The notes: generated from the letters alone by a model not told the origin. 18,477 bases of DNA from Oscillospiraceae bacterium (GCA_020024215.1 JAHHUC010000045.1:1-18477), one strand, 5' to 3'. Positions 7,202 through 14,010 are shown, counted from the first letter of the stretch. Program-made: numbers and translations.

Positions 7202-8386
7202 TTATGTCAGGTTTTCTTCCTCACCTATGAGAAGCCTTGCAAAGCCCTTTATCCCGCCTGAAAAGCTGACAGCCGATATAAATGATGTGAGGGGAATTGT
7301 AAGCAGCAGAGCAAATGAGCCGATTATTGCGTTGAGTATTTCCACCACAATTATCTCTCTGTTGAAAAGTGCCAGCATGGAATCGCTGTAAGCAAAAAGA
7401 AGCACTGTCAGAGCCATAGAGCTTCCTATATACGCAAGCACCAAAGTGTTTGCCATAGTTCCCATAATATCTCTTCCTATTTCCATTCCGGAGGACATAA
7501 GTGATTTTACAGATTTATCCTCGGCTTTTAGTGAAAGCTCGTAAAGGGCTGAGGAGATGGATATGGAAACATCCATGATAGCGCCCACAGCTCCTATGAG
7601 AATGGATGCAAAAATTATTGCTTTAAGGTCTATCTCTTTTCCCTCAATAAGATATTTCAGATATACAGATTCCTCATTCAAAATTCCCGTCAGCTTTAAA
7701 AAGGCATCGCTTGCAAGTGTAAGCACTCCCACAGTTACAGAGCCTGCCATACAGCCTAATGTAGCTGTCACACACTTCTTAGTATTGTTTGAAATAAGAG
7801 TTTCAGTCATGAGTATTATATAAAGACATACCAAAATTGACCAAAGATATATGTTTTTTCCTGAAAGAATGGAGGGAATCAGCACCTGAAATATGCAAAG
7901 ACAGGTGAGAATCAGTGATACTATGGTAGTTATTCCCTTAAATCTTCCGAACAAAATTACACAAACTGTAAAAGTGACAAAAAGTGCTGTTAAAAAATCC
8001 GTCCTTATATATTCGGACATAAGCCATGTGTGATTTCCCTGCTCATCCATAAAAAAGCTTAGGAGTATTTTATCCCCCTTTTTTATTTCTCTCATGCTGT
8101 AAGGCCCATCCTGGTCCACATTCTGGATTCCCACAACAGTTTTTCCCCTGTTGCTGCCGCTTAAAATCTCGGCTTGGAATTCTATGGTGATGCCCTGATG
8201 AAAGGGTGTAAATCCGTCTGACAGGCTGGCTTCATACCTGTGGGTTATATTCTTTACCTTTGCTTTTACAACTATGTCGCTGCTTCTGCCTAAAATAGAA
8301 GGCATATTCTGTCCGGAAAAATAGGCCAGAACTCCCAACAAAACTATCCATACTGACAGATATGCAGCAAATTTTTTCTTGCTCAT
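7202..8386 (-). CDS. YibE/F family multi-pass membrane protein
   Basis: The 394-residue product matches the YibE/F family (Pfam YibE_F). An N-terminal membrane anchor (about 7-25) is followed by an extracytoplasmic beta-rich domain (about 35-128) and about seven further membrane segments. The family's most conserved pieces are visible: MDVSIS (271-276) and GRDIMGTMANTL (304-315). The molecular function of the family is unknown; a transport role is often assumed. The ATG at 8384-8386 has GAGGAA 7-8 nt upstream. The gene stands alone, divergent from gltS, with an inverted repeat overlapping its promoter. The usual family length is about 370-400 aa, so it appears intact. Confidence 0.9.
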   Translation of the reverse strand: MSKKKFAAYLSVWIVLLGVLAYFSGQNMPSILGRSSDIVVKAKVKNITHRYEASLSDGFTPFHQGITIEFQAEILSGSNRGKTVVGIQNVDQDGPYSMREIKKGDKILLSFFMDEQGNHTWLMSEYIRTDFLTALFVTFTVCVILFGRFKGITTIVSLILTCLCIFQVLIPSILSGKNIYLWSILVCLYIILMTETLISNNTKKCVTATLGCMAGSVTVGVLTLASDAFLKLTGILNEESVYLKYLIEGKEIDLKAIIFASILIGAVGAIMDVSISISSALYELSLKAEDKSVKSLMSSGMEIGRDIMGTMANTLVLAYIGSSMALTVLLFAYSDSMLALFNREIIVVEILNAIIGSFALLLTIPLTSFISAVSFSGGIKGFARLLIGEEENLT

Positions 8387-8427
8387 TGTTTTTTCCTCTT
8401 AGCTAACTTGATTTTTTGAAAATTTCA

Positions 8428-8462
8428 CCGGTTATTATATCATAAAACCGGAATCGGAATAA
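8428..8462 (-). promoter_or_regulatory. yibE/F promoter overlapped by an inverted repeat
   Basis: On the minus strand TATAAT (8434-8439) is preceded by TGA, an extended -10, with a weak -35 near 8457-8462. An inverted repeat, CCGGTT (8428-8433) and AACCGG (8446-8451), extended inward by AT/AT with one unpaired A, brackets the -10. This placement suits a repressor operator controlling yibE/F. Confidence 0.5.
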
Positions 8463-8512
8463 ATAAAAAATTTTTTGTAAAAATATTGTTTTGAAATTTT
8501 GGGCTGTATGAC

Positions 8513-8541
8513 TTGCAAAAAGTCTGAAAATATTATATCAT
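8513..8541 (+). promoter_or_regulatory. gltS promoter
   Basis: TTGCAA (8513-8518), a 17 bp spacer and TATCAT (8536-8541) predict a start near 8548. This rules out the in-frame GTG at 8545 as the translation start and supports the ATG at 8578. Confidence 0.5.
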
Positions 8542-8577
8542 GATGTGCGATATTATTTGCCAGAAAGGAAAGTGCTT

Positions 8578-9777
8578 ATGGTTCTCAGCTTAAATCTCTA
8601 CCAGACGGTAGCCGTTGCCGTAGTCGTTTTTTACATCGGCAATTCTTTGAAAAAAAGGATAAATTTTTTCCAGAAATACTGCATACCTGCCCCTGTAATC
8701 GGAGGATTGATCTTTGCCCTGCTGGCTTTGATTTTAAATGTTACAGGTGTTATGACCATCTCAACAGATGACACCATGCGCAATGTATTCCAGACGCTTT
8801 TCTTCACAAGCATAGGCTACACAGCCAGCTTCAAGCTTTTGAAAAAGGGCGGAATTCAGGTGCTGGTTTTTGTCTTTATATCAATACTTATGGTCATAGG
8901 CCAGAATCTTTTGGGCGTTGCTATGGCATCCTTATTCGGACTTGATCCCACAATCGGGCTTTGCACAGGCTCTATATCAATGGTGGGCGGCCACGGCACA
9001 TCTGCCACCTTCGGTCCCCTTTTGGAAAATCAATACGGCGTTCAAAGCGCATATACAATAGCCATTGCCGCAGCCACCTTCGGCCTTGTCATGGGCGGAC
9101 TTATAGGAGGGCCTATCGCAAAGGCGCACATCAATAAGAGAAAGCTTTCAGGCAATTCGGACTTGACAAGTGACATAGTGGACGATTTTTCAGAGGAAAA
9201 AATTGTGAAGCAGCTGGATACAGATGAATTTTTAAAGGCCTTTTCCATGCTTTTTTTAGCTGCCGGAATAGGAACTATAATATCATCTCTCATTGAAAAG
9301 ACCGGTCTTACCTTCCCAAGCTATATAGGCGCTATGCTGTCTGCTGTTGTTATGAGAAACTTTTCAGATGTAACAAAGAAATTCAGCGTAATGGAAAACA
9401 TTGTGTCCCTTTTGGGCAGCGTCTCTCTCACGCTTTTCCTTTCGATGGCGCTGATGAGCTTAAAGCTTTGGGAATTGGCATCCTTGGCTGTTCCGATGGT
9501 TATTATGCTTTTGGTGCAGACGGCTTTTATGGCTTTATTTGCCTATTTTGTGACCTTCAATATTATGGGAAGAGATTATGAGGCTGCTGTAATGAGCTCC
9601 GCCTGCTGCGGATTTGGCATGGGAGCAACACCTAATGCCATAGCAAATATGCAGGCTATAACCGGAATTTACGGCCCTGCGCCCAAGGCATTTTTCATAG
9701 TGCCTCTGGTCGGAAGTCTCTTCATAGACCTGCTTAATGGCTTTATAGTGACATTCTTTATAAATGTGCTGAAATAA
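8578..9777 (+). CDS. gltS: sodium/glutamate symporter (GltS family)
   Basis: The 399-residue product is an integral membrane protein that imports glutamate with Na+. The diagnostic segment GSISMVGGHGTSA (131-143) forms one of the two re-entrant loops; the second is the Gly/Ala-rich stretch around MSSACCGFGMGATPNA (about 338-353), giving the inverted-repeat fold of the family. About ten to eleven membrane segments are visible, and a hydrophilic loop near 190-215 divides the halves. Length is normal (E. coli GltS is about 400 aa). The ATG at 8578 has GAAAGGAAAG just upstream. It is monocistronic, divergent from yibE/F and convergent with the antiporter, sharing the 9799-9836 terminator. In an amino-acid-using anaerobe it would supply glutamate as nitrogen and carbon source. 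Confidence 0.94.
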   Translation: MVLSLNLYQTVAVAVVVFYIGNSLKKRINFFQKYCIPAPVIGGLIFALLALILNVTGVMTISTDDTMRNVFQTLFFTSIGYTASFKLLKKGGIQVLVFVFISILMVIGQNLLGVAMASLFGLDPTIGLCTGSISMVGGHGTSATFGPLLENQYGVQSAYTIAIAAATFGLVMGGLIGGPIAKAHINKRKLSGNSDLTSDIVDDFSEEKIVKQLDTDEFLKAFSMLFLAAGIGTIISSLIEKTGLTFPSYIGAMLSAVVMRNFSDVTKKFSVMENIVSLLGSVSLTLFLSMALMSLKLWELASLAVPMVIMLLVQTAFMALFAYFVTFNIMGRDYEAAVMSSACCGFGMGATPNAIANMQAITGIYGPAPKAFFIVPLVGSLFIDLLNGFIVTFFINVLK

Positions 9778-9798
9778 TTTTCTTTTGAAATGTTTGCA

Positions 9799-9836
9799 GG
9801 CAGCAGCTTATTTTTTAGCTGCTGCCCTTTCTGTTT
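9799..9836 (+). terminator. intrinsic terminator of gltS
   Basis: A perfect 10 bp stem, GGCAGCAGCT (9799-9808) and AGCTGCTGCC (9817-9826), with an 8 nt loop is followed by CTTTCTGTTTTT. It lies between the convergent gltS and antiporter genes and overlaps the end of the latter. Confidence 0.88.
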
Positions 9837-11036
9837 TTAAAAATCATCTGAAAGCAGTTTTTTATATGACATATCCATGCCCAATGCACCTAAAGGCGCT
9901 GTCACAATTATTGCAAGAACAGCAACCGAGAGTATGAGCTTTCCGCAGGGAAGCTCTGCTGACAGCGGCACCGAGCCTATGGCGGCCTGAACTGTTGCCT
10001 TTGGAATGTATGAAATGATTGCAAAAAGCTTTTCTTTAAAGTTAAATTTGGTTTTCAAAAGGCATATATAAACACCCAGCGACCTTAAAATCAACGCCGC
10101 AGCTATCATCAAAAGCGCAGGAAATCCTGCACTCAGGGTATATCTTATATCAACTGCTGCACCTACAAGAACAAAAAGTATCACCTCCGATGCAAGCCAG
10201 AGCTTCCCGAATTTTTCCGAAAGACGCTTTGTGACCATGACATTTCCCTTTGCGCTTATAGCTGCTGCCATAGAAACAACCGCCAAAAATCCGGATAAGG
10301 GCACAATTCCTTCCAGAAAATCCTCCAAAGCCATCATAAGGAAGGAAAATCCCAAAATTATTATAACCTTGAGGCTGTTTCTTATATATTTCTTTCTTCT
10401 GAATTCCCTTTCAAAAAATGCGGTTAAAAGCCAGCCTGTAAAACAGCCTGCCGCTATGCCCAAAATTATTGCAAGGGGAATGTCGAGAAATTTCAAAGCG
10501 CTGGTCCTTTCCCCCTTTGCCATGCCTAACAAAGTGGTGAACAGCACTATTACAAAAATATCATCGCAGGAAGCACCTGCCATTATCATCTGGGGTATTC
10601 CCTTATTTGTTCCGATTTTTTCATCCATAAGCTTCACCATTCTGGGAATTACCACCGCCGGTGAAACTGCGCTCAGCACAGCTCCCAGCAGGGCAGCTTC
10701 CGCAATGCTTATATGAAAAATTGCTCCGGCGAGCAGGACATATGCAGAAATTTCAAAAGCAGCAGGCAAAAAGGACATCAATAAAGCAGGCCTGCCCACC
10801 TTTTTAATATCAGAGAATTTAAGCGAAAGCCCTGCCTTCAGAAGTATTATTATGAGCGCCAGCTCCCTTAAATCGGAGGATATCATAAGAAGAGAAGAAT
10901 CCAAAAGGTCAAGGCAAAAGGGGCCTAAAATAATTCCTGTTGACAACATTCCTATTATGCCGGGCAGTTTTATGCTCTTGCACAGGGATGAAAGTGCAAG
11001 ACCTGATAAAAAGACCAAAGCCAGTGAAGTTAGCAT
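9837..11036 (-). CDS. cation/proton antiporter (monovalent CPA family), fluoride-riboswitch controlled
   Basis: The 399-residue product is a multi-pass membrane protein of the Na+/H+ exchanger fold (about 11-12 segments). Helix-4 sequence SAVSPAVVIP (122-131) and the unwound/ion-binding helix GASCDDIF (154-161) with paired Asp158-Asp159 are visible; the Asp pair resembles the electrogenic DD type rather than the ND type. There is no C-terminal TrkA-N/RCK domain, so it is not KefB/C-like. The ATG at 11034-11036 has GGAGGT 8-9 nt upstream. The 120 nt leader holds a fluoride riboswitch and overlapping terminator, so the transporter is probably made when fluoride rises. It may expel protons or cations as part of the fluoride response or be a fluoride-resistance factor; the exact substrate is not deducible. 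Confidence 0.88.
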   Translation of the reverse strand: MLTSLALVFLSGLALSSLCKSIKLPGIIGMLSTGIILGPFCLDLLDSSLLMISSDLRELALIIILLKAGLSLKFSDIKKVGRPALLMSFLPAAFEISAYVLLAGAIFHISIAEAALLGAVLSAVSPAVVIPRMVKLMDEKIGTNKGIPQMIMAGASCDDIFVIVLFTTLLGMAKGERTSALKFLDIPLAIILGIAAGCFTGWLLTAFFEREFRRKKYIRNSLKVIIILGFSFLMMALEDFLEGIVPLSGFLAVVSMAAAISAKGNVMVTKRLSEKFGKLWLASEVILFVLVGAAVDIRYTLSAGFPALLMIAAALILRSLGVYICLLKTKFNFKEKLFAIISYIPKATVQAAIGSVPLSAELPCGKLILSVAVLAIIVTAPLGALGMDMSYKKLLSDDF

Positions 11037-11055
11037 ATTTTTTTACCTCCAATAC

Positions 11056-11105
11056 AAAAAAAGGCTGATAACCCCTGCAAAACAAATTTGCAGAAGTCAT
11101 CAGCC
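11056..11105 (-). terminator. riboswitch-controlled intrinsic terminator
   Basis: On the minus strand, the outer arms GGCTGATGAC (11096-11105) and GTTATCAGCC (11063-11072) continue into an inner CTGCAAA/TTTTGCAG stem, giving about 19 nearly continuous pairs counting G-U wobbles. Seven T follow (11056-11062). It lies directly in front of the ribosome binding site of the antiporter gene. Its 5' arm contains the ACTTC needed for the aptamer pseudoknot, so terminator and ligand-bound aptamer should exclude each other. Confidence 0.88.
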
Positions 11106-11149
11106 ATATAAAGCGGTTCAGGTTTCCCTCGGGAGAACTTCATTCCCAA
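11088..11149 (-). promoter_or_regulatory. fluoride riboswitch (crcB motif)
   Basis: On the minus strand the leader holds, in order, a hairpin GGGA..TCCC whose loop is ATGAAGTTC (within 11131-11147), an AACCGCT (11112-11118), and GGCTGATGACTTCTGC (11090-11105). These correspond to the crcB-motif blocks GGxGATGGxGTTCxCC, AAACxGCT and GCTGATGACTCCTAC. The family's pseudoknot GGAGT/ACTCC appears here as GAAGT (11137-11141) with ACTTC (11093-11097), a compensatory change. A short insertion (GAGGGAAACCT) sits between the first hairpin and the AACCGCT block. The arrangement with the terminator matches the known transcriptional ON switch for fluoride. Identification is from memory of the motif, not a covariance-model search. 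Confidence 0.8.
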
Positions 11150-11158
11150 CAGGTATAA

Positions 11159-11187
11159 ATTCTAAACCCAAACAAAAGATTTGTCAA
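11159..11187 (-). promoter_or_regulatory. promoter of the riboswitch-antiporter unit
   Basis: On the minus strand, TTGACA (11182-11187), a 17 bp spacer and TAGAAT (11159-11164) match consensus well. Transcription would start near 11152, only a few bases before the fluoride aptamer, as is usual for riboswitch leaders. Confidence 0.78.
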
Positions 11188-11251
11188 TAAGATATTTTAA
11201 TAAACCGTTCCATTGCAGAAGTACAATATGCAATAATCCTGCTGCCTGTTA

Positions 11252-11280
11252 TTGACAATATCAAAGCCGACTGTTAAACT
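11252..11280 (+). promoter_or_regulatory. possible plus-strand promoter in the intergenic region
   Basis: TTGACA (11252-11257), a 17 bp spacer and TAAACT (11275-11280) form a plausible sigma-A promoter. Transcription from about 11287 would run through two small hairpins (11290-11305 and 11314-11343) and then towards the regulator gene at 11597. Confidence 0.45.
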
Positions 11281-11313
11281 GATAACAAAGTCAATCTGAA
11301 TTGACCCTTTTTT

Positions 11314-11343
11314 AAAAGCCTGTTTAAATGAAGTCAGGCTTTT
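11314..11343. terminator. terminator-like hairpin in the regulator leader region
   Basis: AAAAGCCTG (11314-11322) and CAGGCTTTT (11335-11343) are a perfect 9 bp stem with a 12 nt loop. On the plus strand the stem itself ends in TTTT. It would end a transcript from the 11252-11280 promoter after about 60 nt, or act on minus-strand transcription. No gene ends nearby, so its purpose is unclear. Confidence 0.45.
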
Positions 11344-11419
11344 CCTAAAAAGACTTTCAAGCAGACTGTGTCATTTATTTTTTGCAAAATGAAATATTGC
11401 AATATCCATTCTGTCATGT

Positions 11420-11558
11420 AAGCTTGTAATTGAGCAGGCGTTTGTGCAAACTATCGTAAATAGTTGACTATAACATCATATGTACTTATTTGGCTCTGCG
11501 GTAGAATAGACACTCTTTGGGACAATTTGACCAAAGCCCTGCTCAATGATAACTGCTT
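11420..11558 (+). repeat. long-range inverted repeat before the regulator gene
   Basis: ATTGAGCAGG (11429-11438) and CCTGCTCAAT (11538-11547) are perfect 10 bp arms separated by 99 bp. The match continues outward imperfectly (AAGC at 11420-11423 with GCTT at 11555-11558). Inside lie two smaller stems, ACTAT/ATAGT (11450-11464) and CTTTGG/CCAAAG (11515-11536). The whole could fold as a multi-branched RNA leader of the regulator gene, or be paired DNA sites. A weak promoter candidate (TTGACT 11464-11469, TATTTG 11487-11492) lies within; if it is the real start, the left arm is not transcribed and a DNA role is favoured. Confidence 0.4.
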
Positions 11559-11596
11559 GTTTCTGCCGCACCGACCAAAATTTTGGGAGGAGTATC

Positions 11597-12259
11597 ATGA
11601 GAAGCAGACAAATAGAAATCCTGCTGTATCTTCTTGATGTAAAAAAAGCGACCTATCGCGATTTGGAGGAACGCTTTGAAATCAGCAGGCAAACCGCCAT
11701 CAGGGATATCAATGTCCTTTCCTCTATGGGGGTTCCGGTTTATACCAAAGCAGGCAGGGATGGCGGAATTTTCATTCCTTCGGAATACAAGCTGAATCAG
11801 ACCTTTTTCACACCGGAGGAAATTGCCAGCCTGGTCTTTGCACTGCATCTCTCCGGCTCCATACATGTAGAAAAATTGGAAAATTCCATACTTCACAAGC
11901 TTGAAACGCTTATCCCCAATCTGGTATTTCTCAAAAAGCGCAATTATCAAGAGCGGGTAAAGGTGGATTTGCTTGCTCAGCCCATACACACCAATCCCGA
12001 TATATGGCATGTGATTGACGAGAGTCTGGATAAGAAAAAATGGATTCTCATCACCATAAAAAACACAGAATATCTGGTTTACCCTCTTAATTACCTCATA
12101 ACCCATGACGGACTGTTCCTGCAGTGTACAACAGGCTGTATGAACTATACTTTTTCTGTCAAGGATATGCAGAGCTGCCTTCTGTCAGAGCCGCCAAATG
12201 CAGAAAAGCCCTCAGAGGCTGCCGAGCCCCCCTGCCCCTCTGTGTGTCTTCGTCCTTAG
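11597..12259 (+). CDS. HTH transcriptional regulator with WYL-like C-terminal region
   Basis: The 220-residue product begins with a DeoR/HTH_11-type winged helix (about 1-60): ATYRDLEERFEISRQTAIRD is the helix-turn-helix, and KAGRDGG the wing, as in YafY-type regulators. A linker with LTPEEI-like FTPEEIASLVFAL (71-83) follows, then a WYL-like stretch (about 145-195, with KKWILITIKN and VYPLNYLI). The tail (about 196-220) is rich in Pro, Cys and Glu and looks atypical. The protein is shorter than full WYL regulators (about 300 aa), so the ligand domain may be reduced. The ATG at 11597 has GGGAGG 6 nt upstream. It precedes the permease/dehydrogenase/peptidase cluster in the same direction but is separated by two terminators, so it is probably its independently transcribed regulator. 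Confidence 0.82.
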   Translation: MRSRQIEILLYLLDVKKATYRDLEERFEISRQTAIRDINVLSSMGVPVYTKAGRDGGIFIPSEYKLNQTFFTPEEIASLVFALHLSGSIHVEKLENSILHKLETLIPNLVFLKKRNYQERVKVDLLAQPIHTNPDIWHVIDESLDKKKWILITIKNTEYLVYPLNYLITHDGLFLQCTTGCMNYTFSVKDMQSCLLSEPPNAEKPSEAAEPPCPSVCLRP

Positions 12260-12270
12260 CCTTATATTTG

Positions 12271-12311
12271 ATGCCGTTTTCTATGCTTGCAAGAATGGAA
12301 AACGGCATTTT
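12271..12311 (+). terminator. first terminator after the regulator gene
   Basis: ATGCCGTTTTC (12271-12281) and GAAAACGGCAT (12298-12308) are a perfect 11 bp stem, followed by TTT. It lies 11 bp beyond the regulator stop codon. Confidence 0.75.
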
Positions 12312-12327
12312 CATTATCCTTGATATC

Positions 12328-12369
12328 ATCAGCTCTCTTTGTATAAAAATGCAAAGCAGAGCTGATTTT
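12328..12369 (+). terminator. second terminator after the regulator gene
   Basis: ATCAGCTCT (12328-12336) pairs with AGAGCTGAT (12358-12366), continuing inward as CTTTG (12337-12341) with CAAAG (12352-12356) around one bulged C. TTTATT follows. Together with the preceding hairpin it isolates the regulator from the permease operon. Confidence 0.78.
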
Positions 12370-12448
12370 ATTATATAAATCCCTGATTTTTCACAGAAGC
12401 TATGAAATAATATTAAAAAAATATGACGAAAAAAGAAAAAAATTCTGA

Positions 12449-12486
12449 AAAGGTAACACAGGATGTGACCTTTACTGTATTATACT
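12449..12486 (+). promoter_or_regulatory. operator-like dyad and -10 region of the permease operon
   Basis: AAAGGTAACA (12449-12458) and TGTGACCTTT (12464-12473) form an inverted repeat, 9 of 10 positions symmetrical, with a 5 bp spacer CAGGA. A TATACT (12481-12486), with an overlapping TATTAT at 12478-12483, follows 7 bp later and serves as a -10, but no good -35 exists at the right distance: the dyad occupies that position. This suggests a promoter controlled directly by a dimeric regulator, perhaps the upstream HTH protein. Confidence 0.55.
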
Positions 12487-12545
12487 TTAAACCATCATAC
12501 CATTGCAGCTGCTTTGGGAGACAATAATTTTTAGGAGTGAAATTT

Positions 12546-13901
12546 ATGTCCAATCAAGTTCAAAAAGCTACTTCTGACGACGGCTTCCAAAGGACTTTAG
12601 GAAGAAAAGACCTTCTTGGCATTGCCATCGGCGGCATCATAGGTGCAGGTGTCATGACATTGACCGGCATTGGAATTGGCAGAACCGGGCGCTCTGTGTT
12701 TATCTCTTATCTGCTTGCCACCTTCTTTGCACTTTTCTTTGCAGTGCCCTCCATCATTTCCTCAAGCGTTGCCCGGTTTAAAGGCGGCAGCTACACACTG
12801 TGGTCTATTCTGGTAGGTCCGCGCTGGAACGGCGCATGGGTTATCGCATTTATTCTCGGAGAGATGGGAGTCTCCATGTATGCCATGAGCTTTGCAGAAT
12901 ATTTTCAGGTGCTTGCGCCAAATATCCCTAAGCAGGTGATTGCTATTGTTATTGCCACGCTCTTTTTTGGATTAAACTACTTTGGCATCAATATCTTCTC
13001 AAAGATAGAAAACATTCTGACAGTAACTCTTCTTTTAGGAATTGTTCTATACATTGTATGCGGTCTGCCCCATGTCAAGTGGGATACCTATTTCACCAAT
13101 CCCGGCTTTACCACCAACGGAATTTCCGGAATATTTGCAGGTGCAGCCTTCCTTAACTATGCTGTCATCGGTGCAACCTGGTGTATGGACTTTTCTGCTG
13201 AGGCAAAAAATGCCAAGAAGGATATCCCCTTTGCCATAATTGTCTCCACCGTTATTGTTGCCGTGATGTTCTCGCTGCTATCCATCGTCACCTCCGGCGT
13301 CCTGCCTTTGGAAAAGGTTATAAACAAGCCCCTGACTGTTGTCGGTGAGGTCATCTTCAACAAGCCCTTGTTCTATATCTTTCTGATTGCCGGTGCGTTA
13401 GGCGCCACCGCCACTACACTCAATGTGTGTGTTGCAGCGCTCTGCCGCCCTCTGGTGTGGGCCTCTCGTGACGGCTGGTTCCCTGCAAAAATGGGCGAGC
13501 TTCACCCTAAATATCACACGCCCCATCGCTGGCTTATGGTGTGGTATGTCATCTGCATACTGCCCATCGCATTGAATTTCAGCGTATCTCAGGTTGCAGA
13601 CCTTGTCATGTTCATCATGTACACCCGCTCCATAATCTATGCCTTTTCCTTCCTGCGCCTGCCCAAGCTGTTCCCTGAACAGTGGAAAAAATCCATCTTC
13701 TATATGCCCGGCTGGGCCTACACACTTCTTATTTTGTCGACCGCCGGGGTTGCCACCTATCAGGTGATTGCCAACCTTATAAACGCCGACATAAAGATGA
13801 TTATCATCAACCTTGCAGTTATGGCCTTAGCACTTATCTACTCTGAAATCAGATGGAGAAGCGGCAAGGTGCATATGGAGCCTGCCTGGGAGGAAAATTA
13901 A
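12546..13901 (+). CDS. APC-family amino-acid permease (copy 1)
   Basis: The 451-residue product is a 12-segment amino acid/polyamine/organocation (APC) transporter. The first segment contains the substrate-site motif GIIGAGVM (about 30-37), and SGIFAGAAFLNYA marks segment 6. The C-terminal half carries ASRDGWFPAKMGELHPKY, the conserved cytoplasmic loop of the superfamily. The substrate is not deducible. The ATG at 12546 is 8 nt after AGGAG (12533-12537); a GTG nine bases earlier overlaps that site and is unlikely. The gene opens a plus-strand cluster with a dehydrogenase homologue and PepT, and is about 65% identical by eye to the second permease at 16330. It is preceded by an operator-like dyad and followed by a repeated 3' element. 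Confidence 0.92.
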   Translation: MSNQVQKATSDDGFQRTLGRKDLLGIAIGGIIGAGVMTLTGIGIGRTGRSVFISYLLATFFALFFAVPSIISSSVARFKGGSYTLWSILVGPRWNGAWVIAFILGEMGVSMYAMSFAEYFQVLAPNIPKQVIAIVIATLFFGLNYFGINIFSKIENILTVTLLLGIVLYIVCGLPHVKWDTYFTNPGFTTNGISGIFAGAAFLNYAVIGATWCMDFSAEAKNAKKDIPFAIIVSTVIVAVMFSLLSIVTSGVLPLEKVINKPLTVVGEVIFNKPLFYIFLIAGALGATATTLNVCVAALCRPLVWASRDGWFPAKMGELHPKYHTPHRWLMVWYVICILPIALNFSVSQVADLVMFIMYTRSIIYAFSFLRLPKLFPEQWKKSIFYMPGWAYTLLILSTAGVATYQVIANLINADIKMIIINLAVMALALIYSEIRWRSGKVHMEPAWEEN

Positions 13902-14010
13902 AATCCTTAAGCCCGACTTAAAATTTTCATATTCCTGTTACAGATCTAAGCTGCTCACCCTCAACCCCAAATGGGGCAGAAATTATCAAAGACAGAGACT
14001 TGCAAATGCA
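13902..14010 (+). repeat. 3' element copy A downstream of permease 1
   Basis: This non-coding stretch is about 92% identical by eye to 17689-17796 behind permease 2, with two or three single-base gaps. It starts immediately after the stop codon. Both copies keep a small TTAAG..CTTAA hairpin, and a CCC-AAAT-GGG hairpin set inside a CTG/CAG pairing that becomes CTG/TAG (G-U) in copy B. It may be a structured 3' region, a processing site or simply part of the duplicated unit. Confidence 0.8.

Noticed and set aside
11088..11149. TPP riboswitch or T-box as the antiporter leader
   Set aside because: ACCTGAACCG superficially resembles part of the TPP motif and AGGG..AACCGC part of a T-box, but the remaining conserved blocks of both are absent, whereas the crcB-motif blocks and pseudoknot all fit.
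11429..11547. A miniature inverted-repeat transposable element
   Set aside because: The 10 bp arms are not flanked by target-site duplications and no second copy is seen in the window.
11543..12106. A 187-codon minus-strand open frame opposite the regulator gene
   Set aside because: It lies antisense to a recognisable HTH regulator with its own ribosome binding site and terminators.
13902..14010. A leader riboswitch for the dehydrogenase gene
   Set aside because: The second copy at 17689-17796 is not followed by a gene on the same strand, so the element tracks the upstream permease rather than a downstream gene.
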